A stretch of 64,000 nucleotides of DNA, from NCBI RefSeq assembly GCF_004349245.1, contig NZ_SMLC01000002.1:1-64000 (forward strand). Direction: 5' to 3'. Positions within the stretch are counted from its first letter, which is position 1; every line of letters starts with the position of its first letter. Positions 1-9,209 of the stretch are shown piece after piece. The notes beneath the pieces are model-generated. The model was not told where the DNA came from and searched no databases. It saw nothing but the letters and a program-made list of their open reading frames with translations. This DNA is from Actinomadura sp. 6K520. Its GTDB lineage: Bacteria; Actinomycetota; Actinomycetes; Streptosporangiales; Streptosporangiaceae. A program made the translations under genes and the position numbers.

Positions 1-167
1 TTGGCCTGCTAGGGCTTCAAGCCACCTGGCGCAGACTCAGACCAGCGGCTTGACGAACCGCCGGATGCGGGCCCGCATGTCCGGTGGTGTGAGAGGAGGG
101 CCGGGCGACCCGGCCCTCCTACTCGATCGGATGGGTCGGGAACGGAGCCGGAACGGGGATGGCTCGT
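1..167. other. Left edge, no supported gene
   Basis: No reading frame here has convincing actinobacterial coding character. One short open frame on the plus strand runs through the hairpin at 94-120 and into the antisense of the next gene, so it is not called. The only clear structure is that hairpin. Confidence 0.5.
94..120 (-). terminator. Hairpin terminator behind the SSI-like lipoprotein gene
   Basis: A perfect 12-bp stem (AGGAGGGCCGGG, 94-105, with its complement at 109-120) closes a 3-nt loop CGA. It starts 48 nt beyond the stop codon of the minus-strand gene at 168. There is no T-run, as is usual for intrinsic terminators of very GC-rich actinobacteria. It could also serve a plus-strand gene lying left of the window. 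Confidence 0.6.
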
Positions 168-629
168 TCAGCGGACCTTGGGCACGTCGCCGAACAGCGG
201 CGCCACCTCCGTCCAGCGGTGCAGCTGGCAGCCGTCCTTACGGCTGAACCGGGTGTCGATCTTCTTGCCGTCCCAGGTGCCCTTGACCGTGGCGACCTCC
301 GGGCCGCCGTAGATGTCGGTGCACATCTGGTCCTTGGGGACGGGCTCGAACGGGTCCTTGGCCTTGGTGAGGGCCGCGCAGGCTTCGGCGGCCTTGGGAT
401 GGTCGCCGCCCGGCGGCTCGCAGGTGAGGGTCCAGGACTTGGCGGGGGCCTGCTCGGAGGCCCGGACATTGATGGTGAGGGTCTCCGCCGGCGAGCTGGA
501 CGGTTGCACGGACGTCGTGCCCGAGGGCTCGGCGGCGGGATTTCCGTTGGCCTGTTCGTCGCCGCAGGCGGCCGAGAAGAGGAGCACGGCCAGCCCGGGC
601 GCTACGAAGAGGAGCGTCCGATACCGCAT
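168..629 (-). CDS. Subtilisin-inhibitor-like (SSI) lipoprotein
   Basis: A 153-residue exported protein. Residues 1-22 form a signal peptide ending at a lipobox-like SAAC, so it is probably a lipoprotein anchored outside the membrane. A Ser/Thr/Pro-rich linker follows. The C-terminal ~95 residues match the Streptomyces subtilisin inhibitor fold: TCEPPGG, then EACAAL, a MCTDIYGG segment and a late Cys in RKDGC, giving the usual four-Cys disulfide pattern. Family members inhibit secreted serine proteases. The lipid anchor is an inference, and a regulatory or non-inhibitory role is possible. It stands alone, divergent from the rhodanese gene. Confidence 0.8.
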   Translation of the reverse strand: MRYRTLLFVAPGLAVLLFSAACGDEQANGNPAAEPSGTTSVQPSSSPAETLTINVRASEQAPAKSWTLTCEPPGGDHPKAAEACAALTKAKDPFEPVPKDQMCTDIYGGPEVATVKGTWDGKKIDTRFSRKDGCQLHRWTEVAPLFGDVPKVR

Positions 630-675
630 GAGTGATTCGACGCAGGGGGGCTTGGCGCGGTTCCATGGAGGTGTG

Positions 676-1011
676 ATGAATTTCGGGGACGACGTGCCGG
701 CCGTGGGAGCCGCTGACGTTCCGCAGGGCGCCTACCTGCTGGACGTGCGTGAGCAGTACGAGTGGGACGCGGGTCACGCGCCCGCGGCGGTCCACATCCC
801 CATGGGCCAGCTCGGTGACCGCGCCGGGGAGGTTCCGCGTGACCAGGAGGTCTTCGTGATCTGCCGGTCCGGGGCCCGTTCCGCGCAGGTGACCGTCGCG
901 CTCAACCAGGCGGGCTGGCTGGCGAAGAACGTCGACGGGGGAATGAAGGACTGGGCCGAGGCGGGCCGTCCGATGGAGGGCGGCGGTGACGGCCCCCCGT
1001 ACGTGGCGTGA
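676..1011 (+). CDS. Rhodanese-like sulfurtransferase domain protein
   Basis: A single-domain rhodanese of 111 residues. The active-site loop CRSGARS has its Cys at position 63 (VICRSGARS), the right place to carry a persulfide. The family signatures DVREQYEWDAGH and HIPMGQL come before it. The ATG at 676 is chosen because GGAGG (667-671) lies just upstream and homology starts there; the upstream ATG at 628 would add residues with no resemblance to the family. It is probably cytoplasmic and involved in sulfur transfer or thiol detoxification. No sulfur-metabolism partner is adjacent. Confidence 0.85.
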   Translation: MNFGDDVPAVGAADVPQGAYLLDVREQYEWDAGHAPAAVHIPMGQLGDRAGEVPRDQEVFVICRSGARSAQVTVALNQAGWLAKNVDGGMKDWAEAGRPMEGGGDGPPYVA

Positions 1012-1061
1012 TGCGCAGCGGCGCGTACCCGGGGCGGGCGCGCGGGTTACCGGACGGTAGT

Positions 1062-1077
1062 CTTACCAAAAGGTAAG
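1062..1077. promoter_or_regulatory. Inverted repeat upstream of the PAS histidine kinase
   Basis: CTTACC-AAAA-GGTAAG is a perfect 6-bp inverted repeat with a 4-bp spacer. It lies 58 bp before the kinase start and 50 bp after the rhodanese stop. Its size and place fit an operator for a dimeric regulator. No binding protein can be named. Confidence 0.4.
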
Positions 1078-1135
1078 TGTGACGTGGGAACTTTCGGTGC
1101 AAGTTACCCCGCGTCGCGTGGGGCGCGGTGGCACG

Positions 1136-3148
1136 ATGACAGGCGTGAACCACGTCCACGACCCGATCGCGCGCGCCGTCATCGAGAGCGCCGCCGATGC
1201 GATCGTGGCCGTGGACCAGCGGCACCGTGTCACCGTGTGGAACCCCGCCGCCGAGCGAATGTTCGGCTGGACGGCCGACGAGATGGTCGGGCGGGTGCCG
1301 CCGATCGTCCCGGACGAGCTGAAGGCCGAGCACAACGCCGTGCAGGAGCGGCTGCTCACCCGGCCCGCCGGCGAGGGCGAGAGCGGGCAGATCTCGATCG
1401 CCACCCGCAGGTTCCACCGCGACGGCCGCCTGATCGACGTGCGGATCGACACGAGCCTGCTGCAGGACCCGTCCGGCACGCTGCTCGGCTGGGTGGGGGT
1501 GTACCACCCGGTGGACGAGGACGAGGTCGTCCAGCACTACATGACCGAGCGGGCCCGGCTCGTCCGCCGGCTGAACGACATCGTCGCCGACCTGAACGCC
1601 GAGCTGGACCTCGCCGTCGTCCTCGACCGGATCACCGGCGCGCTGATCGAGCTGACCGGCGCCGACGCGGGCGGGTTCGTGCGGATCGAGGGCGAGCGGC
1701 TGCGGCTGGTCAGCATGTCGGGGCTGCCGGAGCACATGCGCGGCAGGTCCGCCGAGCTGCGGCCGAGCCTGGTGGGAGAGCTGCTGCGCTCGGGCAAGAC
1801 CGTCAAGCTCGCGACGGGCGAGCGGCGCCTCGGCGACCTGATCTGGTCGGAGCTGTCCGGGCTGCACACCATCGCGCTCGGCCTGTCGTACCTGCAGAAC
1901 CGCCCGTACGGTGCGCTCTACGCCCTGTTCTCGGGCGGCAAGGTCGGGCACACCGAGCTGGAGCTGCTGGAACTGCTCGCCGGTCACGCGGGCGTCGCGG
2001 TCGGCAACGCCGTCGCCTACGCGGAGGTCGTCCGGCAGCGGGCGCACGAGCGCGCCGTCATCGACTCCAGCGCCGACGGCATCGCCGTGCTCGACCACGA
2101 TCTCGTCGTCCGGCAGTGGAACCCGGCCGCGCACACCCTCACCGGCATCCCGCCGGAGGACGCGATCGGGCGGCCGCTGCCGTTCGACATGCCGGCGCTC
2201 GGGGAGATGCTGACGTTCCGGCTGGAGTCCGGGACGTGGCTGAACGTGCTGGCCGCCGAGATCGAGGAGACCGGCGAGCTGGTCCTCGACTTCCGCGACG
2301 TGTCCGAGGCCAAGGCCCTGGAGGAGGCCAAGGACCTCTTCCTCGCCACCACGAGCCACGAGCTGCGCACCCCGATCACGGTCGTGCAGGGGTTCGCGTC
2401 CACGCTGGTCAACCGGTGGGACGAGCTGGCCGACACCGACCGCCGCGCGGCCGTCGCCACCATCGCCGAGCGCGCCCAGTCGCTCGGCCGCCTCGTCGAG
2501 CACCTGCTGCTCGGCTCCCGCGCGGGCGCCGACGAGCTGACGGTGACGATCGAGTCGTTCGACCTGGAACGGGTGCTGACGGGCGTCGTCGCCGGGTTCC
2601 GGTCGCTGTCGCCGCTGCACCGGGTCGAGCTGGAGGTCGCCCCGGACCTGCCGTACTGCCGGGGGGACGCGATGGCGACCGACATCGTCCTCGGGCAGTT
2701 GCTGGAGAACGCGTTCAAGTACTCCCCGGACGGCGGGACGGTCAGCGTCCGGGCGGTCCGCGACGGGTCCGACATCGTCGTGACGGTCGTGGACGAGGGA
2801 ATCGGCATCAAGGCCGGCGACCACGAGCGGATCTTCGAGCGGTTCGTCCAGGGGGAGGCGGGGGACCGGCGGCGTTTCGGCGGTATCGGACTCGGGCTGT
2901 ACATCGTCAGACGGCTTACCGAGGCGCAGGGCGGAACGATCTCTGCACATCCGGCCGGAAATGGCAATCGTGATGGATCTCACACAGAGCCGTTTGGATG
3001 GGGACGCACCGGACCAACCGCCCCGGTGCCGCCGCCCGCCCGGCGGCAGAACACCCTGCTCCGCGCCGCGGACGGGCGAGGACCCGCAGGTGGCGCGCGT
3101 CGCGGCGACGGCACCTGCATGCGGCTCGTGCTCCGCGCCGCCGACTGA
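1136..3148 (+). CDS. PAS-GAF-PAS sensor histidine kinase with an odd C-terminus
   Basis: A soluble sensor kinase with no membrane segment. Residues 13-120 are a PAS domain (VIESAADAIVAVD), ~155-300 a GAF-like domain, ~305-395 a second PAS domain (VIDSSADGIAVLD). The phospho-acceptor is His408 in SHELRTP. The ATPase has an N-box (LLENAFKYS, Asn525), G1 (DEGIGI, Asp553), F-box (FERFVQG) and G2 (GGIGLGLYIV). Homology stops near residue 606. The last ~62 residues are Arg/Pro/Gly-rich, and third-position GC drops at the switch (about 2970-3015), which hints at a frameshift or lost C-terminus. No response regulator is adjacent, so it is an orphan kinase. Start alternatives: GTG 1079 and GTG 1145. 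Confidence 0.8.
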   Translation: MTGVNHVHDPIARAVIESAADAIVAVDQRHRVTVWNPAAERMFGWTADEMVGRVPPIVPDELKAEHNAVQERLLTRPAGEGESGQISIATRRFHRDGRLIDVRIDTSLLQDPSGTLLGWVGVYHPVDEDEVVQHYMTERARLVRRLNDIVADLNAELDLAVVLDRITGALIELTGADAGGFVRIEGERLRLVSMSGLPEHMRGRSAELRPSLVGELLRSGKTVKLATGERRLGDLIWSELSGLHTIALGLSYLQNRPYGALYALFSGGKVGHTELELLELLAGHAGVAVGNAVAYAEVVRQRAHERAVIDSSADGIAVLDHDLVVRQWNPAAHTLTGIPPEDAIGRPLPFDMPALGEMLTFRLESGTWLNVLAAEIEETGELVLDFRDVSEAKALEEAKDLFLATTSHELRTPITVVQGFASTLVNRWDELADTDRRAAVATIAERAQSLGRLVEHLLLGSRAGADELTVTIESFDLERVLTGVVAGFRSLSPLHRVELEVAPDLPYCRGDAMATDIVLGQLLENAFKYSPDGGTVSVRAVRDGSDIVVTVVDEGIGIKAGDHERIFERFVQGEAGDRRRFGGIGLGLYIVRRLTEAQGGTISAHPAGNGNRDGSHTEPFGWGRTGPTAPVPPPARRQNTLLRAADGRGPAGGARRGDGTCMRLVLRAAD

Positions 3149-3539
3149 CGGCCCGCCGCCGGCCGGGCCCGCCGCCGGGCGCGCATCGCGCGGCCACACC
3201 GCCGCCGGCGCCGGGGTGCGGCCGGTGTGACCAGGGCAATCGGCGGCCTCGATGGGTGGCAGGCTTGGCCGCTGCGGGAAAGTGCGGTGTCCCGGGGGTG
3301 TGATGGACGAAACGCGTGCGTGAGGAGTAAGTCCGCCGTTGGCTGGATAGATCCTTTGATGGTTGCCGTTGGTGACGGGATTCCGATCCAGGGGTGATCA
3401 CCGTGACCGGAAGTGCGGTGACTCGTTGTGCAGGTGGCAGACTGAGTCGTTCGCGTTTCCGGTCGGGACTGAAAGGGCATTTCGGTCGTACTGGAAGCGC
3501 GATGACGGGAAGCGTCCGAGTAAGCGGAACCTCGGGGAG
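3149..3539. other. 391-nt gap between the kinase and the anti-sigma-type ATPase
   Basis: No convincing gene. The frame of the downstream gene stays open to 3363, but that stretch has atypical codon use. It contains a palindromic GTGATCAC near 3393 and a sigma-B-like promoter candidate (3455-3480). Confidence 0.5.
3455..3480 (+). promoter_or_regulatory. Candidate sigma-B/F-type promoter
   Basis: GTTT, then 16 nt, then GGGCAT. This differs by one base from the actinobacterial general-stress sigma consensus GTTT-N14-16-GGGTAY. It lies 59 nt before the GTG start of an RsbW-like gene, a gene class often controlled by the sigma factor it regulates. Motif-based inference only. Confidence 0.35.
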
Positions 3540-4076
3540 GTGAGGGCGTCGAGCGTAGTACTGCTGCCCCACGCACCGTCCAGCGTTGCGGTCGCCCGCA
3601 GGCGCCTCAGCTCGGAACTGGTCGACTCGGGCGTCTACGACTCCATCGTCGACGACGCCACCGTCATCATCAGCGAACTCATCAGCAACGCGCTGCGGCA
3701 CGCGCGGCCGCTGCCGTCCGGCCAGGTCCGGGTCCGCTGGCGGCGCCGCGAGGACGTCCTCGAACTCGAGGTCAGCGACGGCGGCGCCATGACCGAGCCG
3801 CGCCGCGGCCCCGGCACCCTGTCCTCGCTCGGCGGGCGCGGGCTCGGCATCGTCGAAACCCTGTCCGACGGCTGGGGCGTGCGCCACGAGGAGGGCTCCA
3901 CCACGGTGTGGGCCATCCTGCGGGCCCCCGGCACGTCCGGCGACGAGGGAACGCGGGCGCTGAACGGGGGGCAGGCCGTCCCCGACCTCTCCGACTGGCC
4001 GGACCTCCTGGACGAGCCGGACGGCGACTTCCACGACCGGAGCCGGACGGCCACGAGCAAGGCATACCCCGCCTGA
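3540..4076 (+). CDS. RsbW/SpoIIAB-type ATP-binding protein (anti-sigma-like)
   Basis: A 178-residue protein with a single HATPase_c_2 domain. The N-box is ISELISNALRHA, G1 is SDGGAMTEP and G2 is GGRGLGIVETL. Such proteins act as anti-sigma factors or as serine kinases of STAS anti-anti-sigma partners. The Asp/Glu-rich C-terminal ~40 residues (DLSDWPDLLDEP) are outside the domain. GTG 3540 is chosen because homology starts at RASSVVLLPHAPSSVAVARR; GGGGAGG lies directly against it, so spacing is poor. No sigma or STAS gene is adjacent; the nearest STAS protein is at 11798. Confidence 0.75.
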   Translation: MRASSVVLLPHAPSSVAVARRRLSSELVDSGVYDSIVDDATVIISELISNALRHARPLPSGQVRVRWRRREDVLELEVSDGGAMTEPRRGPGTLSSLGGRGLGIVETLSDGWGVRHEEGSTTVWAILRAPGTSGDEGTRALNGGQAVPDLSDWPDLLDEPDGDFHDRSRTATSKAYPA

Positions 4077-4105
4077 GTACCCCGCCTGACCGGCCGTGCC
4101 GGCGC

Positions 4106-5314
4106 TCAGACCTCGTCGCGGAGCAGCGGGCAGGACATGCACCGCGGCCCGCCCCGCCCGGTGCCCAGCTCACTGCCGCTGATCCGGATGACCTCGATAC
4201 CGGCCGCCTCCAGTTGCGCGTTCGTCTCGACGTTGCGCTCGTAGGCGACGCAGAGCCGCGGTGACACGGCGAGCGTGTTGTTGCCGTCGTCCCACTGCTC
4301 CCGCTCCGCGGTGACCGGGTCGAGGCCGGTGTCGATCACCTTGATCCGCCCGACGCCCATCGCCTCCGCGGCCGCGTCGAGGAACGGCCGCGGCCCGGTG
4401 ACCCGCAGGTCGCCGTCGCCGGGCGTGACCGTGTAGGCGACGAGCGAGTGCGCCATCGGCGGGTACATGACGACGGTGTCGACGTCGACCATCGTGCAGA
4501 CGGTGTCGAGATGCATGGTCGCCCGTTCCTGCGCGATCGGGACGGCCAGGACGGTGTGCGCCAGCCCCGCCGCGAACACCTGGCGGGCCAGCCGCTCCAC
4601 GCCGGCCGGGGTCGTCCGCTCGCCCGTGCCGACCGCGATCACCCCCGGGCACAGCAGCAGGACGTCTCCGCCCTCCAGATGCTCCAGCGACGGCGAGTAC
4701 ACCGGCTCCACCCCCGCGAACCGCGGGTGATGCGCGTAGACGAGTCCGGTCAGCGCCGCCTCGCGCCGCCGGGCCTCCATGGCCAGGCTCGTCACCGCCA
4801 CCCGGGGCCCGATCCACGCGCTGTTGTCGCGGGTGAACAGCAGGCCGGGCAGCGGATCGATGATGAAGTCGAGCCGGTCCATCAGCCGGTAGACGAGGCC
4901 GTGCCCGGCCTTGAGCTCCTCGTGCGCCAGCCCGGCGATCAGTGTGTGCGCCAGGTTCTCCGGGGCGAGTTCCCGCAGGTGGGCGGCCACGACACGGCGG
5001 AGCTGGCCGCCGAGCCGGAGGTCGGCGGTGGCGTCCGCGATGGCCTGCTCCCGCGCCTCCCCGTACTCCAGCGCGTCCTGCAGCAGTTCCGTCAGGTACA
5101 GCACGTCGACGCCGTGCGACCGCAGCGCCTCGGCGAAGGCGTCGTGCTCCTCCTGCGCCCGGCCCACCCACGGGATCGCGTCGAACAGCAGCTTGTCGCT
5201 GTTGCGCGGCGTGAGCCGCTTCAGCTCGGCACCGGGACGGTGCAGCAGGACGGTCCGCAGCCGCCCGACCTCGCTGGTGACCCGGTACTCGTGTGCCGTC
5301 CTCGATGCCGTCAC
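4106..5314 (-). CDS. arcA: Arginine deiminase
   Basis: A 402-residue enzyme of normal length that hydrolyses L-arginine to citrulline and ammonia. Family motifs are present: [12 protein letters not shown] near the N-terminus, [21 protein letters not shown] with the catalytic His, and [12 protein letters not shown] with nucleophile Cys392 near the C-terminus. The GTG at 5314 is preceded by TAGACT at a 7-nt distance, which suggests a leaderless transcript. Ornithine carbamoyltransferase and carbamate kinase genes are absent nearby, so this is a solitary deiminase, not an arcABC operon. It runs convergently into the anti-sigma-like gene with a 29-nt gap. Confidence 0.92.
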   Translation of the reverse strand: MTASRTAHEYRVTSEVGRLRTVLLHRPGAELKRLTPRNSDKLLFDAIPWVGRAQEEHDAFAEALRSHGVDVLYLTELLQDALEYGEAREQAIADATADLRLGGQLRRVVAAHLRELAPENLAHTLIAGLAHEELKAGHGLVYRLMDRLDFIIDPLPGLLFTRDNSAWIGPRVAVTSLAMEARRREAALTGLVYAHHPRFAGVEPVYSPSLEHLEGGDVLLLCPGVIAVGTGERTTPAGVERLARQVFAAGLAHTVLAVPIAQERATMHLDTVCTMVDVDTVVMYPPMAHSLVAYTVTPGDGDLRVTGPRPFLDAAAEAMGVGRIKVIDTGLDPVTAEREQWDDGNNTLAVSPRLCVAYERNVETNAQLEAAGIEVIRISGSELGTGRGGPRCMSCPLLRDEV

Positions 5315-5381
5315 ACTCCGCAGTCTAGGTGCGCGCCGAGCGGCGTGATCGACGGGATGGTCCCTATGCCAGGATGCGTCC

Positions 5382-6644
5382 GTGACCGGCAGGACGGCGG
5401 CGCTCCCGCTCCACCTCACCTCGGCGACGCTGCTGCGCGTGTCGGCCGAGGGCGTCGCGACGGCACTGGTCCTGACCGTCCAGGCGCGCACCGGCAACGC
5501 CGCCACCGCCGGATACCTGCAGACCGCGATGACGCTGCCGTACGTCCTGAGCGGCCCCCTGATCGGGCACGCGCTGGACCGGGTGGGACGCCCCCGCCGC
5601 GCGGCGGTCGTCCTGGCCGCCGGGTACACCGTCGCGACCGCGGTGCTGCTGGCGGTGGCGGGCCGGTCGCCGATCGTCCTCGCGCTGCTCGTCGCGGCCG
5701 TGATCGGTGTCACCGAGCCCATCGTCGTGGCCCTGACCAGCCTGCTTCCCCGGTTCGTGCCCGCGGGGCGGCTGTCCCGCGCGTACGGGCTGGAGGCGTC
5801 CAGCTACAACCTCGCGGGGATCGCGGGCCCCGGCCTCGCCGCCGGTCTCGCCTCCCTGGCGGGCGGCCAGTACGCGGGGGTCGCCATCATCGCCGTCGGC
5901 GTCCTCGGCCTCCTGACGCTCCCCCTCCTCCCGTTCCCCGGCCCGCCTCCCGGCAAGGACGCCGACCCGGGCGCCGACCCGGGCGCCGACAAGGACGCCG
6001 GCGCGCGCCCCGGCACCGGCTGGTTCCCGATGATCGCGGGCGGGCTGCTGGTGCTGGCCGAGGTGCGGGTGCTGCGGGCGCTGACCGCGGCGACGACGCT
6101 CGCCTGGATGGGGTTCGGCGGCGTCGCGGTGACCGCGGTGCTCCTCGCCGAGCACATCGGCGCGGCGCCGAGCGCCGGCGGGCAGCTGCTCGTGGCGCTC
6201 GCGATCGGCTCGCTGATCGGCTCGCTCGCGTCCAGCCGCTGGCTGACGCCGAAGCACGGTGAACCGGTCATGATCGCCGGGCTGGTCGCGTTCGGCGCGT
6301 CGCTCGCCGCCCTCGCGGTGGCGCCGTCGCTGGCGTGGGCGACGGCGGCGTTCGTCGTCGCGGGCGTCAGCGAGGGGCCGGTGTTCGCCGCGACCCTGAT
6401 GCTCCGGCAGCGCGAGTCGCCGCCGGAGCGGCTCGGCCAGGTCAACACCACGGCGGGCAGCCTCAAGATCGGCGCGTCCGCGGTCGGCGCCGCGCTGACC
6501 GCCGCGTCCGCCGCCGCGATCGGCCCGGTCGGCCTGGTCCTGGCGATCGCGGCCTTCCAGTTCGCGGGCGCCGCCGTCGGTCTGGTGCTGCTGCGCGTCC
6601 CCGCAGGTGAAAAACCTGTCGACGCGGTGCAGGGCGATTCGTAG
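5382..6644 (+). CDS. MFS transporter
   Basis: A 420-residue integral membrane protein with about twelve hydrophobic segments. The loop [15 protein letters not shown] between helices 2 and 3 is the MFS A-motif. The central cytoplasmic loop (about residues 185-208) is an Asp/Ala/Gly/Pro repeat ([16 protein letters not shown]). It looks like a drug-efflux-type MFS protein; the substrate is unknown. GTG 5382 follows CAGGAT by 6 nt, a weak leaderless signal. It is divergent from arcA with 67 nt between starts, and lies upstream of the EF-Tu gene in the same direction. Confidence 0.8.
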   Translation: MTGRTAALPLHLTSATLLRVSAEGVATALVLTVQARTGNAATAGYLQTAMTLPYVLSGPLIGHALDRVGRPRRAAVVLAAGYTVATAVLLAVAGRSPIVLALLVAAVIGVTEPIVVALTSLLPRFVPAGRLSRAYGLEASSYNLAGIAGPGLAAGLASLAGGQYAGVAIIAVGVLGLLTLPLLPFPGPPPGKDADPGADPGADKDAGARPGTGWFPMIAGGLLVLAEVRVLRALTAATTLAWMGFGGVAVTAVLLAEHIGAAPSAGGQLLVALAIGSLIGSLASSRWLTPKHGEPVMIAGLVAFGASLAALAVAPSLAWATAAFVVAGVSEGPVFAATLMLRQRESPPERLGQVNTTAGSLKIGASAVGAALTAASAAAIGPVGLVLAIAAFQFAGAAVGLVLLRVPAGEKPVDAVQGDS

Positions 6645-6653
6645 TCTTCGAGC

Positions 6654-6776
6654 ATGTTCTTCGCGGCCGGCACCACGACGCTCGCAGGCACCGCCCTGCT
6701 GAGCGCGGTGCCGGCTGCCTTCTCGGCGGTCGCAGCAGCCACCGCAGCAGTCGTCGACGACGGCGCGCGAAGCTGA
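6654..6776 (+). CDS. Possible 40-residue hydrophobic peptide
   Basis: An Ala/Thr/Val-rich peptide starting [12 protein letters not shown] and ending DDGARS, long enough for one membrane helix. Its ATG is 6 nt after TAGTCT, the spacing seen at other leaderless starts here; that TAG is also the stop of the MFS gene. It lies between that gene and the structured leader of the EF-Tu gene, so it could be a leader peptide. No homology is recognised, and chance is a fair alternative. Confidence 0.3.
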   Translation: MFFAAGTTTLAGTALLSAVPAAFSAVAAATAAVVDDGARS

Positions 6777-6798
6777 CCCCTCTCCGTCCCACCCTTCG

Positions 6799-6852
6799 GA
6801 GAACCAGCGGAGGGGGGTGCCAGGGAATGCGCATGCACGCGCATGGGTTCTC
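6799..6852 (+). promoter_or_regulatory. Nested hairpin leader before the divergent EF-Tu gene
   Basis: The outer arms GAGAACC (6799-6805) and GGTTCTC (6846-6852) enclose an inner palindrome ATGCGC-ATGCAC-GCGCAT (6827-6844). The structure ends 27 nt before the EF-Tu ATG. The region is purine-rich between the arms (GGAGGGGGG). It could be an attenuator or an RNA-level control of tuf. The pairing is visible in the sequence; the function is inferred. Confidence 0.4.
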
Positions 6853-6879
6853 ACCGGTCCCACCAGTGAGGACGAGACA

Positions 6880-8064
<1,185 letters not shown>

Positions 8065-8070
8065 CGGGAC

Positions 8071-8100
8071 GGGGCCCGGCGAGATCACTCGCCGGGCCCC
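8071..8100 (+). terminator. Terminator of the EF-Tu gene
   Basis: A perfect 13-bp stem GGGGCCCGGCGAG / CTCGCCGGGCCCC around the 4-nt loop ATCA. It starts 6 nt after the tuf stop codon and is followed by CTACCCTTT. Confidence 0.85.
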
Positions 8101-8237
8101 CTACCCTTTGGGGTGATCCGCCACGTCCGGGGCGCCCGGTGTTGAATGACCGACTGGTCGCGAATCGCTGCGGGAAGCGATCTTGTTGTGGTGGAATGCC
8201 GCTGTCATCCCCGCTGACACCCCCCACTGGAGAATGT

Positions 8238-9140
8238 GTGCGATCCCCCCGCGCCCTGATCCCCCTGTTCTCGGTCTGTGCGGCCGCCGCGGTCGTCACC
8301 GCCGCCGCCACCGGCGCCGGCATCGAGGACATACCGGGCGGCGGAGACTCCGCCCACGCCGACGGTGCCGTGGCCCACGCCGACGGTGCCGACCTGGGCG
8401 CCGAGGCAGTGACGATCAACGCGATGACCTGGAACGTCTGTGGCGACGCCGCGCCCGGCTGCCCGCTCGGCACGGACCCCGCCGGCCTCGGCAAGAAGAT
8501 CGTCCAGCGGATGAAGGCCACCGAGGTGGGCGGGCGCACGGTCAGCACGAACGCCGTCCTCCTCCAGGAGGTCTGCGAGGGGCACGTCCGCGGCTTCAAG
8601 AAGACCCTGGGCAAGTGGAGCTGGGCGTTCACGCCGCTGCCCAAGGCCCCGTCCTGTGCGCGCGGTCAGGGCCGCCTCGGCGTCGCCATCGGCACCGACG
8701 CCCCGCTCACCCACGCCGAGGAGACCGAACTGCCCGCGCCCGCCGGCCGGGCCCCGCTCGCCCTGTGCGGTGACGTCCCGTCCTGGTCGACCCGGGTCTG
8801 CGTCACGCAGCTCGACCCGGCCGAAGACGACGACTGGCGGCGCAGGCAGGCGGGCGCCCTCGTCGACCTCGCCGGCCCCGGCCGCGTCCTCGTCGGCGGC
8901 GACCTCGCCGACGTCCCGGGCAGCCCGTCCCTCGACCCCCTCTACGACGCCTACGCCGAATGCGACCAGACGGGCTCGTCCCGCACCGGCGCCAACACCC
9001 GCCAGGACTGGCAGGGCACCGCGGTGGACAAGACCGACTACCTGTTCACCACCCGCTCGGCCGCGGTCTCCTGCAGCGTCCCGAACACCCGCACCAAGTC
9101 CTCCGACCACCGCCCCCTCTCAGCCGCCGTCAGGTATTAA
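8238..9140 (+). CDS. Secreted endonuclease/exonuclease/phosphatase-family protein
   Basis: A 300-residue exported protein. Residues 1-28 are a signal peptide (Arg, then LIPLFSVCAAAAVVTAAAT). The EEP fold is marked by MTWNVCGD, a metal-ligand Glu in LLQEVC, GGDLADVPGSPSLDPL in place of the usual GDFN motif, KTDYLF and SSDHRPL near the C-terminus. Members cleave phosphodiesters (DNase I-like, sphingomyelinase-like); the substrate here is unknown. Three or more Cys pairs fit an extracellular enzyme. GTG 8238 is chosen because GGAGA sits 4 nt upstream and the signal peptide starts there. Confidence 0.8.
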   Translation: MRSPRALIPLFSVCAAAAVVTAAATGAGIEDIPGGGDSAHADGAVAHADGADLGAEAVTINAMTWNVCGDAAPGCPLGTDPAGLGKKIVQRMKATEVGGRTVSTNAVLLQEVCEGHVRGFKKTLGKWSWAFTPLPKAPSCARGQGRLGVAIGTDAPLTHAEETELPAPAGRAPLALCGDVPSWSTRVCVTQLDPAEDDDWRRRQAGALVDLAGPGRVLVGGDLADVPGSPSLDPLYDAYAECDQTGSSRTGANTRQDWQGTAVDKTDYLFTTRSAAVSCSVPNTRTKSSDHRPLSAAVRY

Positions 9141-9166
9141 GCCTGACAAGGCGACTTGATCAAAGG

Positions 9167-9199
9167 CGAAGGGCGCCCCGAACGTCGGGGCGCCCTTCG
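9167..9199. terminator. Bidirectional terminator between convergent genes
   Basis: A perfect 13-bp stem CGAAGGGCGCCCC / GGGGCGCCCTTCG with a 7-nt loop. It lies 27 nt after the EEP stop and 11 nt from the stop of the convergent acyl-CoA ligase gene, so it can end transcripts from both sides. Confidence 0.85.
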
Positions 9200-9209
9200 G
9201 GGGTTGCGG

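Noticed and set aside
50-247. 65-codon plus-strand frame at the left edge
   Set aside because: It crosses the terminator hairpin and the antisense of the SSI-like gene and has no ribosome site.
902-3199. Very long open frame antisense to the histidine kinase
   Set aside because: It mirrors the codon periodicity of the plus-strand gene, has no domain resemblance and no start signal. Similar long antisense frames occur opposite most genes here because of high GC.
4106-5314. arcABC arginine fermentation operon
   Set aside because: Only arcA is present; the flanking genes are an MFS exporter and an anti-sigma-like protein.
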